Assembly: GCA_958450325.1 (NCBI GenBank)
Contig: OY288254.1
Location: 34,295,577 to 34,359,576, forward strand
DNA length: 64,000 nt
Origin: Agrostemma githago
Taxonomy: Eukaryota > Streptophyta > Magnoliopsida > Caryophyllales > Caryophyllaceae
Direction: 5' to 3'
A model generated the notes under the pieces. It was not told where the DNA came from. It did not search any database and saw only the letters and a list, made by a program, of their open reading frames with translations. Position numbers and translations under genes: made by a program. Below, piece after piece: positions 1 through 11,700 of this stretch (position 1 is its first letter; each line of letters begins with the position of its first letter).

Positions 1-169
1 TGGTTCCGTACGTTGGGTCGAACGAAACTACATCCCTGAATGCCGCATAGTTCCTTCGAGCTGCACCGTCCGCCCAAATGACCCTGCGTAAGCATCCGTC
101 TGCATCCACATCGTAGTCAAAGTAAAAATCCTCCTGACTGTCCCTCAAACTCTTCAACCGGTCTATGAA

Positions 170-1136
170 TGATGTTAGTTGATATGAACTTTGAACAAGA
201 ATGTGAAGAATGATTAGTATACTGAAATGGAATGTAAACAAAGTAACCAAAACAGATTGAAAAGGTTAGTTTGAGGATGAATAAACCGTAACCAAGGATA
301 GTATGCTAGGTGAAGTAGACCTATACTTCAACAAAGCGGGTGCTAAATCAAACAACGCGATTGAAGTAGCGAGTTTAGAGCTTGTAACGCGACTAACTCT
401 AGACTTTGTCTTGTAAGCAACAAGGACGTAAAAGAAAGCTTAGCTTTACTCAGGTTTTTGATTTCAATATTGGATGTCTTTTTCATTCAAATAGATGGCT
501 ATATATAGCCTACAACAAGACCCTTAAACCGGCTGGTTAGGGTGACAATAACGAAGCTACATGGTGACAAAAACAAAGCTACATCTATGTGAACTAGGAG
601 CTAATAACAAAGCTATGTAAACTAGGAGCTAATAACAAAGCTATGTAAACTAGGAGCTAATAACAAAGCTATGTAAACTAGGAGCTAATAACAAAGCTTA
701 ATAAGGAGCCATTTGGACGTGCACAACCAGCTTCAAACGTCCTCTTTAACCCCGGTGCTTTCCCATGCACAACTGACTTGTTCGGACCATAACTTTGTCA
801 ATACTTGTTCAATGAGCCTTCATGAATAGTCATTGGAAAGATAAGCTCGAAATTTATCTCCTCCATTTTGAATGACTACGAAATTCCAAGTATAACTCGA
901 GATATGGACTGATCAAAACAATGCTGCAAAAAAATGAACTCGCATCAGAAATTCCCATGCACAACTGTCTTGTTCGGACCATAACTTTGTCAATACTTGT
1001 TCAATGAGCCTTCATGAATAGTCATTGGAAAGATAAGCTCGAAATCTATCTCCTCCATTTTGAATGACTACGAAACTCCAAGTATAACTCGAGATATGGA
1101 CTGATCAAGACAACGCTGCAAAATGAACTCGCATCA
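170..1136 (-). repeat. LTR of twin-LTR element (3' LTR in minus orientation)
   Basis: It is 967 bp long with TG and CA ends. A TATATATAG box lies at 489-498. Four tandem 28-bp repeats (585-696) sit upstream of that TATA on the minus strand. A 170-190 bp segment with the motif TTGTTCGGACCATAACTTTG is present twice inside it (about 765-925 and 953-1130). Confidence 0.75.
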
Positions 1137-1147
1137 TATACCACTAA

Positions 1148-2142
1148 TAATGTGAGTTAATATGAACTTTGAACAAGAATGTGAAGAATGATTAGTATAC
1201 TGAAATGGAATGTAAACAAAGTAACCAAAACAGATTGAAAAGGTTAGTTTGAGGATGAATAAACCGTAACCAAGGATAGTATGCTAGGTGAAGTAGACCT
1301 ATACTTCAACAAAGCGGGTGCTAAATCAAACAACTCGATTGAAGTAGCGAGTTTAGAGCTTGTAACGCGACTAACTCTAGACTTTGTCTTGTAAGCAACA
1401 AGGACGTAAAAGAAAGCTTAGCTTTACTCAGGTTTTTGATTTCAATATTGGATGTCTTTTTCATTCAAATAGATGGCTATATATAGCCTACAACAAGACC
1501 CTTAAACCGGCTGGTTAGGGTGACAATAACGAAGCTACATGGTGACAAAAACAAAGCTACATCTATGTGAACTAGGAGCTAATAACAAAGCTATGTAAAC
1601 TAGGAGCTAATAACAAAGTTATGTAAATTAGGAGCTAATAACAAAGCTATGTAAACTAGGAGCTAATAACAAAGCTATGTAAACTAGGAGCTAATAACAA
1701 AGCTTAATAAGGAGCCATTTGGACGTGCACAACCAGCTTCAAACGTCCTCTTTAACCCCGGTGCTTTCCCATGCACAACTGACTTGTTCGGACCATAACT
1801 TTGTCAATACTTGTTCAATGAGCCTTCATGAATAGTCATTGGAGAGATAAGCTCGAAATCTATCTCCTCCATTTTGAATGACTACGAAATTCCAAGTATA
1901 ACTCGAGATATGGACTGATCAAAACAATGCTTCAAAAAAATAAACTCGCATAAGAAATTCCCATGCACAACTGTCTTGTTCGGACCATAACTTTGTCAAT
2001 ACTTGTTCAATGAGCCTTCATGAATAGTCATTGGAAAGATAAGCTCAAAATCTATCTCCTCCATTTTGAATGACTACGAAACTCCAAGTATAACTCGAGA
2101 TATGGACTGATCAAAACAACGCTGCAAAATAAACTCGCATCA
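1148..2142 (-). repeat. LTR of twin-LTR element (5' LTR in minus orientation)
   Basis: It is 995 bp long and nearly identical to 170-1136. The length difference is one extra 28-bp unit (five copies, 1563-1702, versus four). Its inner end reads TA rather than TG, a single change. Confidence 0.75.
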
Positions 2143-2834
2143 ATGAACAATTGACCATCCTTCTCGTGAACGAAGCACTTGACGTCCCTCCCCCAGTTCT
2201 TGAAATCAACCAACGATGCTCCGATGTTCTGAAATCCGCCCGACATCTCCTTGTACGTCCTGTATGTTCGAGTCGCCCCGATCTTCAGCTGCACACACAA
2301 AATTGCAACTGCATTAGTCGCGCACAGTTAGCAGTCAACCATACACTAACAACATTGTTCACAGACGTTACACACCCTCGAGTTGCAACGATCATCTCAT
2401 TGTGATATCTTGATAGACTTCGAGATGACTTTTGGAACTCTCTGTCCTTGACCATCTCAAGATCGTGGTTGTGTTCCTCAATGAACTCTTCAATATAAAA
2501 AACCCCCGATCATTGAACAGAGTCTAATTCTTGCTCCACATTGTGTCCTCGTCGCCTTCGTATTCCTTTTGGGTTCATACGATTCCACAGACTCTTGCCC
2601 CTCCTTCTCTCCCGTGCTCGACAACTTCACCATGCTCTGTCTGGCTGTTTTGCCCTCCTTGTTACAAGCCAACAATTTCTTCTTAATCGAACCATCAAAA
2701 GATCTAGTTGTCGTGTACCTCTTCGCCTCGAAACCAAAATAAGATGCGTAAGATTGATAAAACAAGAATGCTCCGTCAATGTCCGCGAACTTCTGCCCTA
2801 CGTAAGGCACAATCACTGTGTCTTCAACTGGCAT

Positions 2835-3681
2835 ATAGGTTGGAACAAAAAAGAACTATCAAAGGTTGAAACAAAAAAAACTATAGTAAAAAACCTATAT
2901 TACACACTACAAACTACTGTCAATAAAAAGAAACCCTAAATTAGACACTATCGATCTTGCAACGCACGCATTCATCTCTGACCTTAATGAAATGTGACTT
3001 TTCTCATCAACGACTGTGACTTTGAAGAACAACAACTGTGGCTTTGCTCATATAACAGCATGATTGTTAGAGATTAACACCCACAACGCATAACAACTAC
3101 AAGTACAACTACAAACCAAGATGCAATACTCAACAAAAAAAAAAATACCAACAATAATAAATATAACAATGATAAAGAAACCAACATAAACATTTTGAAT
3201 AATAAAGCAACTACAACGTAATACAACTACACCTACAGCAGAAAACTACAACTACAGGGAACCAACCCAATAATAATTTGGCTTGATTAATATCCACAAC
3301 ACATAAGAACTACAAACCAATATGCAACACTCAACAACAACAAAAATTACAATGATAAATATAACAATGATAAAGAAACCAACATAAATATTTGGAATAA
3401 TAAAGCAACTTCAACGTAATACAACTACACCTACAGCAAAAAAACTACAACAACAATGAACGTGTGACTGTTTATCATATTAAGTGTGACTATCACGTTA
3501 TAACGGTGTGACTCTCCAAAATATCAAACCAAACAAAAAATGGATACATCAAAACCTGTACACAGCGACGTGCAACTATCCGTCATATCGAGTGTGACTA
3601 TCACATTATAACTGTGTGACTCTTCTCATTAACAAACCAAAAACAAAAAAAAGAATGCAAGATGCAATATACCAAAAATAT
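2835..3681. other. Intergenic AT-rich stretch with imperfect duplications
   Basis: I see no coding signal. A block rich in ACAACTACA at 3073-3260 is repeated at 3286-3455 with a 201-213 bp offset. A shorter GTGTGACTATCAC unit is repeated at about 3465-3520 and 3570-3635. It lies between the 5' end of the FAR1-like remnant and the broken edge of the Athila-like element. Confidence 0.6.
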
Positions 3682-3837
3682 ATTGCTCAAGTCAGCTTCT
3701 TGGGCTTGCCCTTGATGAGTATTGCTTGCGCTCGGTTGAGAGATCCTAACTCGATTAATCGTCCGTTGGCGAAAGGCTCGAAAGAGTCTCTCCGGCTCTG
3801 GATTAAAGAGATAGAAGTCGCCTCCCCTCCTAGGCAT
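3682..3837 (-). pseudogene. Truncated gag N-terminus of the partner copy
   Basis: It starts with MPRRGGDFYLFNPEPERLF and ends after QEADLSN, where homology to the full gag at 11997 downward stops. It is preceded by the same leader, stem-loop (3868-3890) and primer site as the full copies. This is the 5' stub of a second element, not a gene. Confidence 0.85.
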
Positions 3838-4041
3838 ACACTACACACTAGAACAAACGTGAGAACACCTAGTGCTTTATGGGCACTAGGCAACGACAAT
3901 AACAAACACAACTAGAGACAAAGAGAAAAGAAAGCTAAGGAAAGAAGAGAAACTAGAAAATATTCACAAGAAAAGAAGGGAGAGCACAAAGAAGGGTAAC
4001 TAAGTCTAGAAATACGCAAACTAAGTCTAAACAATGCACCG

Positions 4042-4059
4042 TCCCCGGCAACGGCGCCA
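4042..4059 (-). other. Primer-binding site, tRNA-Asp type
   Basis: The minus strand reads TGGCGCCGTTGCCGGGGA, the exact complement of the 3' end of plant tRNA-Asp. It starts 3 nt inside the LTR end. Athila-lineage elements use this primer. Confidence 0.85.
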
Positions 4060-4062
4060 AAT

Positions 4063-5692
4063 TGATGGTAAGGATTCGTCACGTCCCAACCGATCAATAA
4101 TACAACCGGCTAAACCTAACGGTAGTTAGGGTAAGTCGGGTCGTGTCCACGGAGACGGTGTTGCAAGGTTTAGACTAGGTCTACCTAGAACGAGACTAAA
4201 TTACCAACAAACACGAAGAAGCGATAAAGGGAAAACTATTAAGGAGGAGGAATAAGAACTAGACTAACAATGCTAAATAATGCTAATGATCGATCTAACT
4301 AATAAACTAGAGTAAACGATGTCTAACTAGAAGATGACTCAAATATGGAAAGAAGTGGGGTAGGTCGGGTTCATAGAGGTAGAAGGGTAATTGGGGTGAT
4401 CAAGGGTAAAGGTGCCTCCTAATCGCTAGAGTCGGTCCGGGCTCTCGCAACTTAGACCGATGTCAAGGTGAGTCCGGGCTCTCGCAACTTAGACCCTAGT
4501 CGGCACTCTCGTGACTATGACTATTCTCAACATTTCCACAAAATAAGCAATAAATGAAAAGATGAACACAAGCATAGGAAGCATGGCCACTACAACTCAC
4601 ACAAGCATATCAACAAACACATAGAGTGCCTACAATGTGACTAACAACAAAGATACAACCTTTTCCCCTTAATCAACCCTAATCATCCATAATCTACCCC
4701 TAATCCCCCTACTAACCCCACAAAGAAATTACTCACTCATTATAAATGAGAAACTAACAATCACAAGAGAAAACAAACTCATAAACCAAACATCCATTAT
4801 GAACAATGAGAACAATGATAAGAACAATATAAAAAGATTGAAACTAGAATGAATAAACAAGGATTAGAGTAGAGAAGATTATACCAACAATACTATGATG
4901 AAAAAGATGAAAACTTGCATTAATGAGAAACCCAAATACAATCCCAAGGTTGTCAAGCTTGGAACAATCTTCAAGAATCCCTTAATCCAAGACTAATTAC
5001 AATAATTATCTAAAGATTAACTAAGATTAAGGGGAGATTAAAGCTAATGACTGAGAGTAAATCTAGGGTTTTGGAGGCTTAAACTAATGTAGGGTAAGAT
5101 GAGATGTCTTAAAATTACAAGAAGGGAGTATATATATGGGTACAAGAATGAAGGAGAAGAAAAGAAGAAGCCCGTGCTGCCTCTGTAGCTTCCCGACCGG
5201 GACGGATCATCCCGATCGGGACGGCACTGTCATCCCGACCGGGACGGGATGGTCCCGACCGGGATGGGCTCACAGCAGCCATCTCAAAGTAGCACCCCAT
5301 CCCGAACGGGATGAGGCCATCCCGAACGTGATGAGGCCATCCCGAACGGGATGGGTCTTGTATGCCTTCCTTAAACACTCTTTGGTCCTTCCTTGCCTCT
5401 CATGGGCTTCCCACCGATTCTCGGGACTCGGGATCGGGTCTCGGAGGCTCGGGATTGGGTCCCAAGGTCTCGGGGTCGATTCCAAGGTCTCGAGTCATCG
5501 TTCCTTTATCTCGTTGGCTCCAAAATGTGTATGTATTGAGTCGGAATCGCTCCAACTCTTCAAACTCGGCCTCGGGAACCTGAAACGAACTAAAGGAAGC
5601 ATAAGAAGCCCATGAATCGCTCCAAAGGAGCGATTCCACAAGGAAAATTGGACCAAAACACAACAAATAGGCACTACAAACTACACTTATCA
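4063..5692 (-). repeat. LTR shared by element B and its truncated partner
   Basis: It is 1630 bp with TGATGGTAAG and CTTATCA ends on the plus strand. It is flanked by a polypurine tract on the right and a primer-binding site on the left, so it serves as 3' LTR of one copy and 5' LTR of the next. It holds a TATATATAT box near 5130-5137, an array of TCCCG-N2-CGGGA dyads (5189-5357), a 9-bp-stem hairpin (5615-5635) and two direct copies of a GCGAGAGC-containing unit (about 4435-4495). Confidence 0.9.
5189..5357. repeat. Array of TCCCG-N2-CGGGA dyads in LTR
   Basis: About seven dyads with arms TCCCG and CGGGA and a variable 2-nt centre (AC, AT, AA), most spaced by roughly 8-30 nt. The array lies 50-220 bp upstream of the LTR TATA box in element orientation. 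One unit is degenerate (CGTGA). Confidence 0.85.
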
Positions 5693-5693
5693 A

Positions 5694-5730
5694 CTCCCCC
5701 ACACTTAACCCTTACTCGCCCTCGAGTAAG
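5694..5730 (-). promoter_or_regulatory. Polypurine tract with upstream stem-loop
   Basis: On the minus strand a perfect 8-bp stem (CTTACTCG / CGAGTAAG, AGGG loop, 5711-5730) is followed by TTAAGTGTGGGGGAG (5694-5708) and then the 3' LTR. Plus-strand DNA synthesis would be primed here. Confidence 0.8.
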
Positions 5731-7432
5731 CACAAACTACTACTAAACTATTCCAGTGGGTATTAGCGCACCCTACGCCCCTTCAACTCACGCGAGTGCA
5801 CTTAGAAGAAAAGTGCACTCCGCAAGGCAAGTCGGGTCTTGCGACAAAACTGTGGATGCAACCGGACACAAAACACATGAACAAACAAACACACAAACAA
5901 ACACATAATCGGTTGCACCCAAAACAAAAGAAATACCGCTTCCCTCTAAAAGCGGTGAAAGAAACACCGGTTTAGGACTCGAGGTAAGTGACAACGTTCC
6001 CAAGCTAGCAATACAAACCGAGGTGAACTAAACCCTAATAGTATGACGATAAAGCAACAAAAACGTTGGTAACTTACCTAGGTCCTCCTAACTTTCTAAA
6101 AACCTACTACGGGACGATCGGCGGAGTGGTAAAGTGAGGAACCACGGTGTTAGTCGACACTGTAGGTAAGTGAGACCCCGCCCCCTTTAGCGTGAGCCAA
6201 GAGGGTCGTCCCGTGTCCCAGACCGCCTAACTAGTCCAAGTAAAAAGGTGGAAATGTGCAAAATGAGGGAAGACCGACTAATGCCGCTATCATCCTTCCT
6301 CGGGACTCGGTCCTTTGGTAGGCTCTTCACGGCAAAGGTCGGAAAAAGGCTTATTTTTGTGGGGATTTCTTTTTGTGAGACGGGTTTTCTTTTGGCATTT
6401 TCTTTCTTTTTGACATATTTGCTTTGTTTTGCCATGCCATTCTTTTTCTTCTTTTCTATTTTCTTTTTGGCTTTTGTGACTTTTCTTTTTTTTTTCTTCA
6501 TTCTTTTCTTTCTTTCATTTTTTTTTTATTTTTTTTTCTTCTCTTTGCCCTTTTTGGCAAGATTTGGCATTTTTGGCATTTTGATTGTATAGCAAGAAAG
6601 AGAGAATCAACTATTTGCATTTTATTTGTGCGGGCATGTGTAGGAGGTAGGGTAATGGGTGAGTCGGGACGGCGCCTTCCCTTCAAACCCACAAAAAGTG
6701 GAGAACTTGGACTAATCAAACAACCCTAAACACGGTCACCTAGGGGACGAGACTCGGTAACCAAGGCCTTTTCACACCGTGGGTGGTCATAATGGTCAAA
6801 AGTGCAAATCCCGTAGTAAATTCCTAGTAAGCTAGGTGGACTCAAGGTAAAGGACCAACGAACTCATTGATTTAGGGTCATTCTACTAGATTAAAGTCCA
6901 CGACTCGATTTACACTACTAGGAAGGGTAAATAGACACTCACACACTAGCCTCTAAACCGGGTTTTCGAAAACGGTTTACACACAACACAAAATAAAGAC
7001 GTGACGAAAACGAGAAGAAAAAGAAACAAAGGCAACAAAAACAAAACAAAACAAAACAAACACATAACAAACACCACCCCGATAATCCATACAAGTCATC
7101 ATCTCCACTACAAGAATGTACAAGCTCCATCCGAGCACACCTCAACACAACCTTCTCCAAACATCACAAGGAATAAAGAAGGAGAGAAGGTTAGAAGATG
7201 TTACCGGATATCTTTAGAGCTTTCCCGAGTCATTGGCGATTAAAGCAACCTATAAGGACAAAGGGAGGCAAAACACGCACACAAAACAAATATATGACAC
7301 AATCACACAAAAGGAAAACACACAAAAGAAAAATCTTTTTTTTGATTTTTGTGAAAAAAATTCAAATTTTTAGGGATTTTTAAGATTTTTTTCGAAAAAC
7401 TAAGAAAATAAAACTACTACGATAGAATATCG

Positions 7433-7474
7433 CTCCCCCACACTTAAATCGAGCAATGTCCTCATATGCTCAAT
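7433..7474 (-). promoter_or_regulatory. Internal copy of stem-loop plus polypurine tract
   Basis: On the minus strand TTAAGTGTGGGGGAG (7433-7447) is identical over 15 nt to the true polypurine tract at 5694-5708. It is preceded by a 7-bp stem (ATTGAGC / GCTCGAT, one G-U pair, 7448-7474). It lies about 1.7 kb upstream of the LTR. Confidence 0.7.
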
Positions 7475-7759
7475 CGTAGAGTGCGGAGAGACAAAAGAAA
7501 GAAAATAAAACTACGAAAATAAAGCTAAAAATTTAAAATAAAGTGAAGAAATGGTAGAAGGTGTCCGGCCGGGTGTTGTCAAATCACCATGGGCCGAGAC
7601 AAGAAAAGATATGGATGGGGGAAAGAAAATAAAAAGAAGGAAATAAAAGGAAATGGGAGGGAAGGGCTAGGTGTAATCAAGTCACATAGCCCGGATTCCG
7701 TCCAAATCCGACTAACTCCTAAAAAGGGGTGAAAATCTTGTAAAATGGACTAATCGATT

Positions 7760-7790
7760 GACTCTCGACGTAATCACGTCGTCGGGAGTC
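7760..7790 (-). other. Conserved 3'-region stem-loop
   Basis: An 11-bp inverted repeat with a 9-nt loop (plus-strand arms GACTCTCGACG and CGTCGGGAGTC, one mismatch). Counterparts lie at 33437-33467 and 53906-53936. Confidence 0.65.
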
Positions 7791-8214
7791 GGGAGCAACC
7801 ATACTACGGCCTCGAAGGCCACTAAGATCCCATGACTCAAGGGAAGGGGGGCAAACAATGAAAAACAAGCGATAAAAAGACGGAAAAGTAAGGATAGTTA
7901 CCAAACCGAGCGGTTAGTAACTCACTTGCTCCATCGTCTCGATGATCATTGAAGGCTTGTCGCTTGTCTTCTCGGGTGCCATCTCGCTTCACACTCAAGA
8001 AGGAGTCATGGTCGGGATAGTAATGGTGTGAGGGGATGGTATTTGATGTGAGAGTCGGTGTAAAGTGAATAGGAAATGGAGTGAGGGCATGAAAATGAAG
8101 TATATGGGGCATATGATAAGGCTGAGGTAGCTAGGGAGGTTGGGAGGGGGCATAAAACGGTTGGGTGGACTTGATTAGCGAAGAAGAATCACAAAGGGGG
8201 GAGCAGAGGATCAT

Positions 8215-8468
8215 CCCGGTCGAGAAGACTGATCCCGATCGGGTTACCTCACCCGTCCCGGTCGGGACGACCTCATCCCGGTCGGGACGGACACACAGGA
8301 TGCTCCAAATATGGCGCACCCATCCCGATTGGGACGGGTCCTTCCCGGTCGGGTTGCCTTACCCTTCCCGGTCGGGTTGCCTTACCCTTCCCGGTCGGGT
8401 TGCCTTACCCTTCCCGGTCGGGTTGCCTTACCCTTCCCGGTCGGGACGCCTCATCCCGGCCGGGATGG
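8215..8468. repeat. Second dyad array, downstream of gag
   Basis: Many TCCCG-N2-CGGG(A/T) dyads lie between the gag stop and the 3' region. Five are in perfect 23-bp tandem repeats containing TTGCCTTACCC (TCCCGG starts at 8343, 8366, 8389, 8412 and 8435). Confidence 0.85.
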
Positions 8469-8758
8469 GTCTTCTTCACTTCCGCAATCCCCAAAAGCTT
8501 GCTCCAAGCTTCAAAAACCCCATCCTCGTGCCTACAACCCAAGGTATATCATCGCCAATCCTCTCTAGGAGCGTTCTCCCTTCACCTATAAAGCATTACT
8601 CAAACACACATCAAACTCTCTCCCTCACAACGCTCATCAATCAATCCAAATAACAAGAATTCACAAAAAACCAAAGCAAATATAATACAAGGATATATAC
8701 AAGGAGACGGTTCTTGTGGGACTCCGTCAAACCAAGGTGGTGCTTTCTTCAATCTTTT

Positions 8759-11700
8759 TCAACAACCTTGAACAATTCCATCTCCATCAAGGGCACGTAA
8801 GAACAAGTCGAAGGCCCTAGAGAAGTCTTCAATCAAGCTCGAGATATAACCGACCACATCCCGAGGCTCTTCAAGGCCTTGCCTCGACGTTCCCGGGGCA
8901 TCCCGATCTACTAAGTTCAATGGTTTGAACTTGTACTTGCGATCCTTCGGGATATACCCAAACGTCCAACGATCCTCATGTGGCCCCAAGGGAGGCTCAC
9001 CTTTGTCCTTGCTTTGCAACTTGTCGTCAAGCCCATGATTCGGGCACTCATCTTCCTCCAAATCGGAGTCATCATCCTCAAGTACATAAGAGTACTCCTT
9101 CAAGCTTTGTCCCAATCCTTCCCCTAAATCGATGTCTTCCGTGGCATGGATCATATTACATGTCTCGGTCATAGGCGAAGTGTTGCCTTGGAGGTCAAAC
9201 ACTAACTCCTCGTCGCCTAGTTGAAAAGTGATCCTAATCTTCTTCACATCGATCACGGCACCGGCGGTGTGTAAAAATGGGCATCCAAGGATGATGGGAG
9301 TGTTAGCATCCTCCGGCATGTCAACCACGATGAAGTCGACCGGAATGAAGAACTTCCCTATTTGTACCGGCACATCCTCTAACATTCCCAATGGTCGGTT
9401 AAGAGACTTATCGGCCATTTGGAGTGTAATGGACGTACACTTCAACTCCGTCATCCCTAATCGCTCACAAATGGTGTAGGCAATAATGCTCACACTCGCG
9501 CCCAAATCACACATAGCTCTCTTGATCTTGTAGTTGCCGATGGTGCATGGGATAGAGAAACTACCCGGGTCCTTCAACTTCGGAAGCGTGGAACCTTGAA
9601 TAAGCTCGCTCACCACCCTAGTGAACGCTACCGTCTCTTCCTTGTCGATGGACCTCTTCCTAGCCAAGATTTCTTTCATGAATTTACCATATGCCGGGAT
9701 TTGGGTAAGTAACTTGGTAAACGGGACACTAACATCCAATTTCTTCACGATATTAAGGAACTTGTCGAATTGAGTGTCCACCTTAGTCTTCATTTGCCTA
9801 GATGGGTAGGGCAACTTGATTTGGTACTTTTTTTTATCACTAAGGGTGGACTCTTCAAATGACACTTTCCTTTGTCCCTTGTCTTTCTCTTGAAGAGGGG
9901 GAGGGTTGTCTTCTTGGGGTTTCTCGACCTCCCGTAAAACTTGCTCCTCAATTGAATTATCAGAGCTTGATTCTTCTTGATTTGGAGATGCCAATTCCAT
10001 TCTCGGTTCTTGCATTGGCTCTTGCTCACTAGGATGTGGGGGGGAGTCATAAGAGGCACCTCTCCTTGTGGTGATGGCATTTACATGCTCGAATGTCGGT
10101 GTTTCACCTTGAGAAGGTAGTTGCCCCTTTTGCCTTGAGGAGCTCCCCGAAACTAGTTGAGATATTTGATTCTCAAGTATCTTCATGCGGGTATCTCTCA
10201 TTGCGTTTTCCCCTTGAATATAAGTGAAGAGCTCATGATGGTTTCTTGATATGTCCATTTGACCTTGTTGCAAATCTTGATTACTTCTTTGTATATCCGT
10301 GAAAGTCTTTTGAATGTCAAAATCCCGAGGTGGGGACGATGGATTATATGGAGTGTCGGTGATGGCTAGAGGAATGCCATAATCATGTGTAGGAGACTGG
10401 CTCCTAGGCTTGCTTTGTTGTTGTTGATTTTGAGTTGCTTGTTGACGGTTCCCTTGGAACCCATGAGAATTGCCTTGATTAAGGCCTTGGTTGTGGTTTT
10501 GTTGACCTTGAAAGTTTCGGTTTCCTTGGAAATTTTGGTTTCCTTGGAAACCGCCATGACTGAAGTTCCCTTGTTGGAACCCTTGCTTGTTGTTGAAGTT
10601 ACCTTGGTTGTTTTGCTTGAAATTGTTGAAGGGTCTTTGGTTACCCACATAACCTTGGTAACTTTCATTGTTGTCCCGTAAGGGAGGTGGAACATAAGGA
10701 CGAGGTTGTTGTTGATGTTGAAGTGTTTGTTGTTGAGGGACTTGATTGGAAGCTTGGTATTGATTAGAGAAGGAGGCACCTTGCTTGAACGCTTGAAAGG
10801 CGTTCACTTGCTCAATACTCCCTCTACAACTCATAGGGTCATGACCAACGATTCCATAGTGTCGCACATCCCAAAGTAAGGTTTAGGAGGTGCGAACCCC
10901 AAAGCATTCACTTCATGAATCGGTTGATGGTGGGATGAACTAGAGCCTTGGACTTGGTTGAGGTGGCTTTGGAGCTTCTTGTCAATAGTCTCCATGTGTG
11001 TTTTCAATTGAGCTCCAAGGTCAATGCTTAGCTTAGTGATAGCATCGACCTCATGCATGCCTCCTCGGTGTGCCTTCCTAGGCCTAGAGTATTGTGAATT
11101 ATGCACCGCCATCTCTTCGATTCTTGACCAAGTTTGGTCATCCTCCACTTCGGTAAACCTACCGTTAGATCCCATATTGAGTATGGCCCTTGAGTCTTCA
11201 TATAGCCCATTCCAAAATTGTTGTACGAGGAACCATTGTGATAAGCCATGGTGTGGACAAGAACGGATCAAGGCTTTGAATCTTTCCCACGATTCGTAGA
11301 GACTTTCATCATAGCGTTGTTGGAAACCCGTGATAGAGGCTCTCAATAGATTTGTCTTCTCCGGGGGATAGAATTGTTGGTAGAAGGCTAAGGCTAGCTT
11401 CTTCCAAGTATCAATGCCAAGTCTTGCCTTATCCAACCCCTTGAACCATTGCTTCGCCTTACCGATAAGAGAGAAAGGAAATAATACCCACCGGATTTGG
11501 TCTTGAGTTATTCCCGTTTGTGAAATAGCGTCACAATAGTCCGAAAATGTTTCCATGTGTTGATGAGGATCTTCGGTTGGTAACCTGCTAAATTGACTTC
11601 TCTCGACCAATTGGATAAATTGCGTTTTCGCCACAAAATTCTCGGTATATGCCTCCGGTAAAGTGGATGGACCCGGCAAAACGTCTTCCGTAAAGGTTGT

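Larger units (their letters stand above)
170..2142 (-). mobile_element. Twin-LTR retroelement with an 11-nt interior
   Basis: A unit of about 970 bp occurs twice in direct orientation with a period of 978 bp. The outer ends are TGATGTTAG and CTCGCATCA, and both flanks carry the 5-bp target duplication ATGAA (165-169, 2143-2147), so it entered as one retroelement inserted in the FAR1-like gene. Only about 11 nt separate the copies (1137-1147). On the minus strand these read TTAGTGGTATA, containing TGGTAT, the first six bases of the initiator tRNA-Met primer site. The TATA box and U5-like sequence also make sense on the minus strand. There is no gag, pol or polypurine tract, so this is a near-empty element or a deletion product. 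Confidence 0.8.
1..2834 (-). pseudogene. FAR1/FHY3-like gene remnant, split by an LTR element
   Basis: Read on the minus strand, 2834 to about 2500 encodes a FAR1-type DNA-binding start (VGQKFADIDGAFLFYQSYA, then GFEAKRYTTTRS and DGSIKKKLLACNKEG). A 1-nt slip in the GGGGGTTTTTT run near 2500 moves the frame before an EEHNHDLE motif. A likely intron follows (GTAACG donor near 2371, GTGTGTGCAG acceptor ending at 2289). The next exon (2288-2143) reads KIGATRTYR, then VDFKNWGRDVKC and DGQLFID, typical of the domain before the MULE transposase. It resumes beyond the insertion at 169-1 as FIDRLKSLRDSQEDFYFDYD and VIWADGAARRNYAAFRDVVSF, the start of the transposase-like domain, and runs off the window. 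FAR1 family proteins are domesticated MULE transposases acting as nuclear regulators; some copies are still transposons. The frameshift and insertion argue for a pseudogene. Confidence 0.85.
5731..8758 (-). other. Non-coding 3' region of element B
   Basis: I see no plausible coding sequence. Landmarks in element orientation, from gag towards the LTR: a dyad array (8215-8468), a stem-loop with GACTC arms (7760-7790), a second stem-loop plus polypurine-like tract (7433-7474), and a long homopurine tract (plus-strand TTTTCTTT-rich, 6370-6550). The same order occurs in the complete element at 27362-37148 and partly in element D. Confidence 0.75.

Noticed and set aside
585..696. Regular 28-bp repeats resembling a CRISPR array
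   Set aside because: The copies are directly adjacent with no spacers and lie in the LTR of a plant retroelement.
3912..4097. Short ORF MIGWDVTNPYHQFGAVAGDGALF in leaders (also 12072-12257)
   Set aside because: It spans the LTR end, primer site and leader, where translation is not expected; the frame is incidental.
6248..6729. Overlapping ORFs rich in F and L, looking like membrane proteins (also 52397-52772 and 57794-58121)
   Set aside because: They are translations of a pyrimidine-rich tract in the antisense direction of the element, with no start context or conservation at protein level.
8165..8653. ORFs with PSRSG / PVGLPYPSRSG repeats (also 5136-5615, 13275-13625, 27439-27939 and 32637-33106)
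   Set aside because: They are by-products of the dyad arrays, are open on both strands and several frames, and differ in frame between copies.
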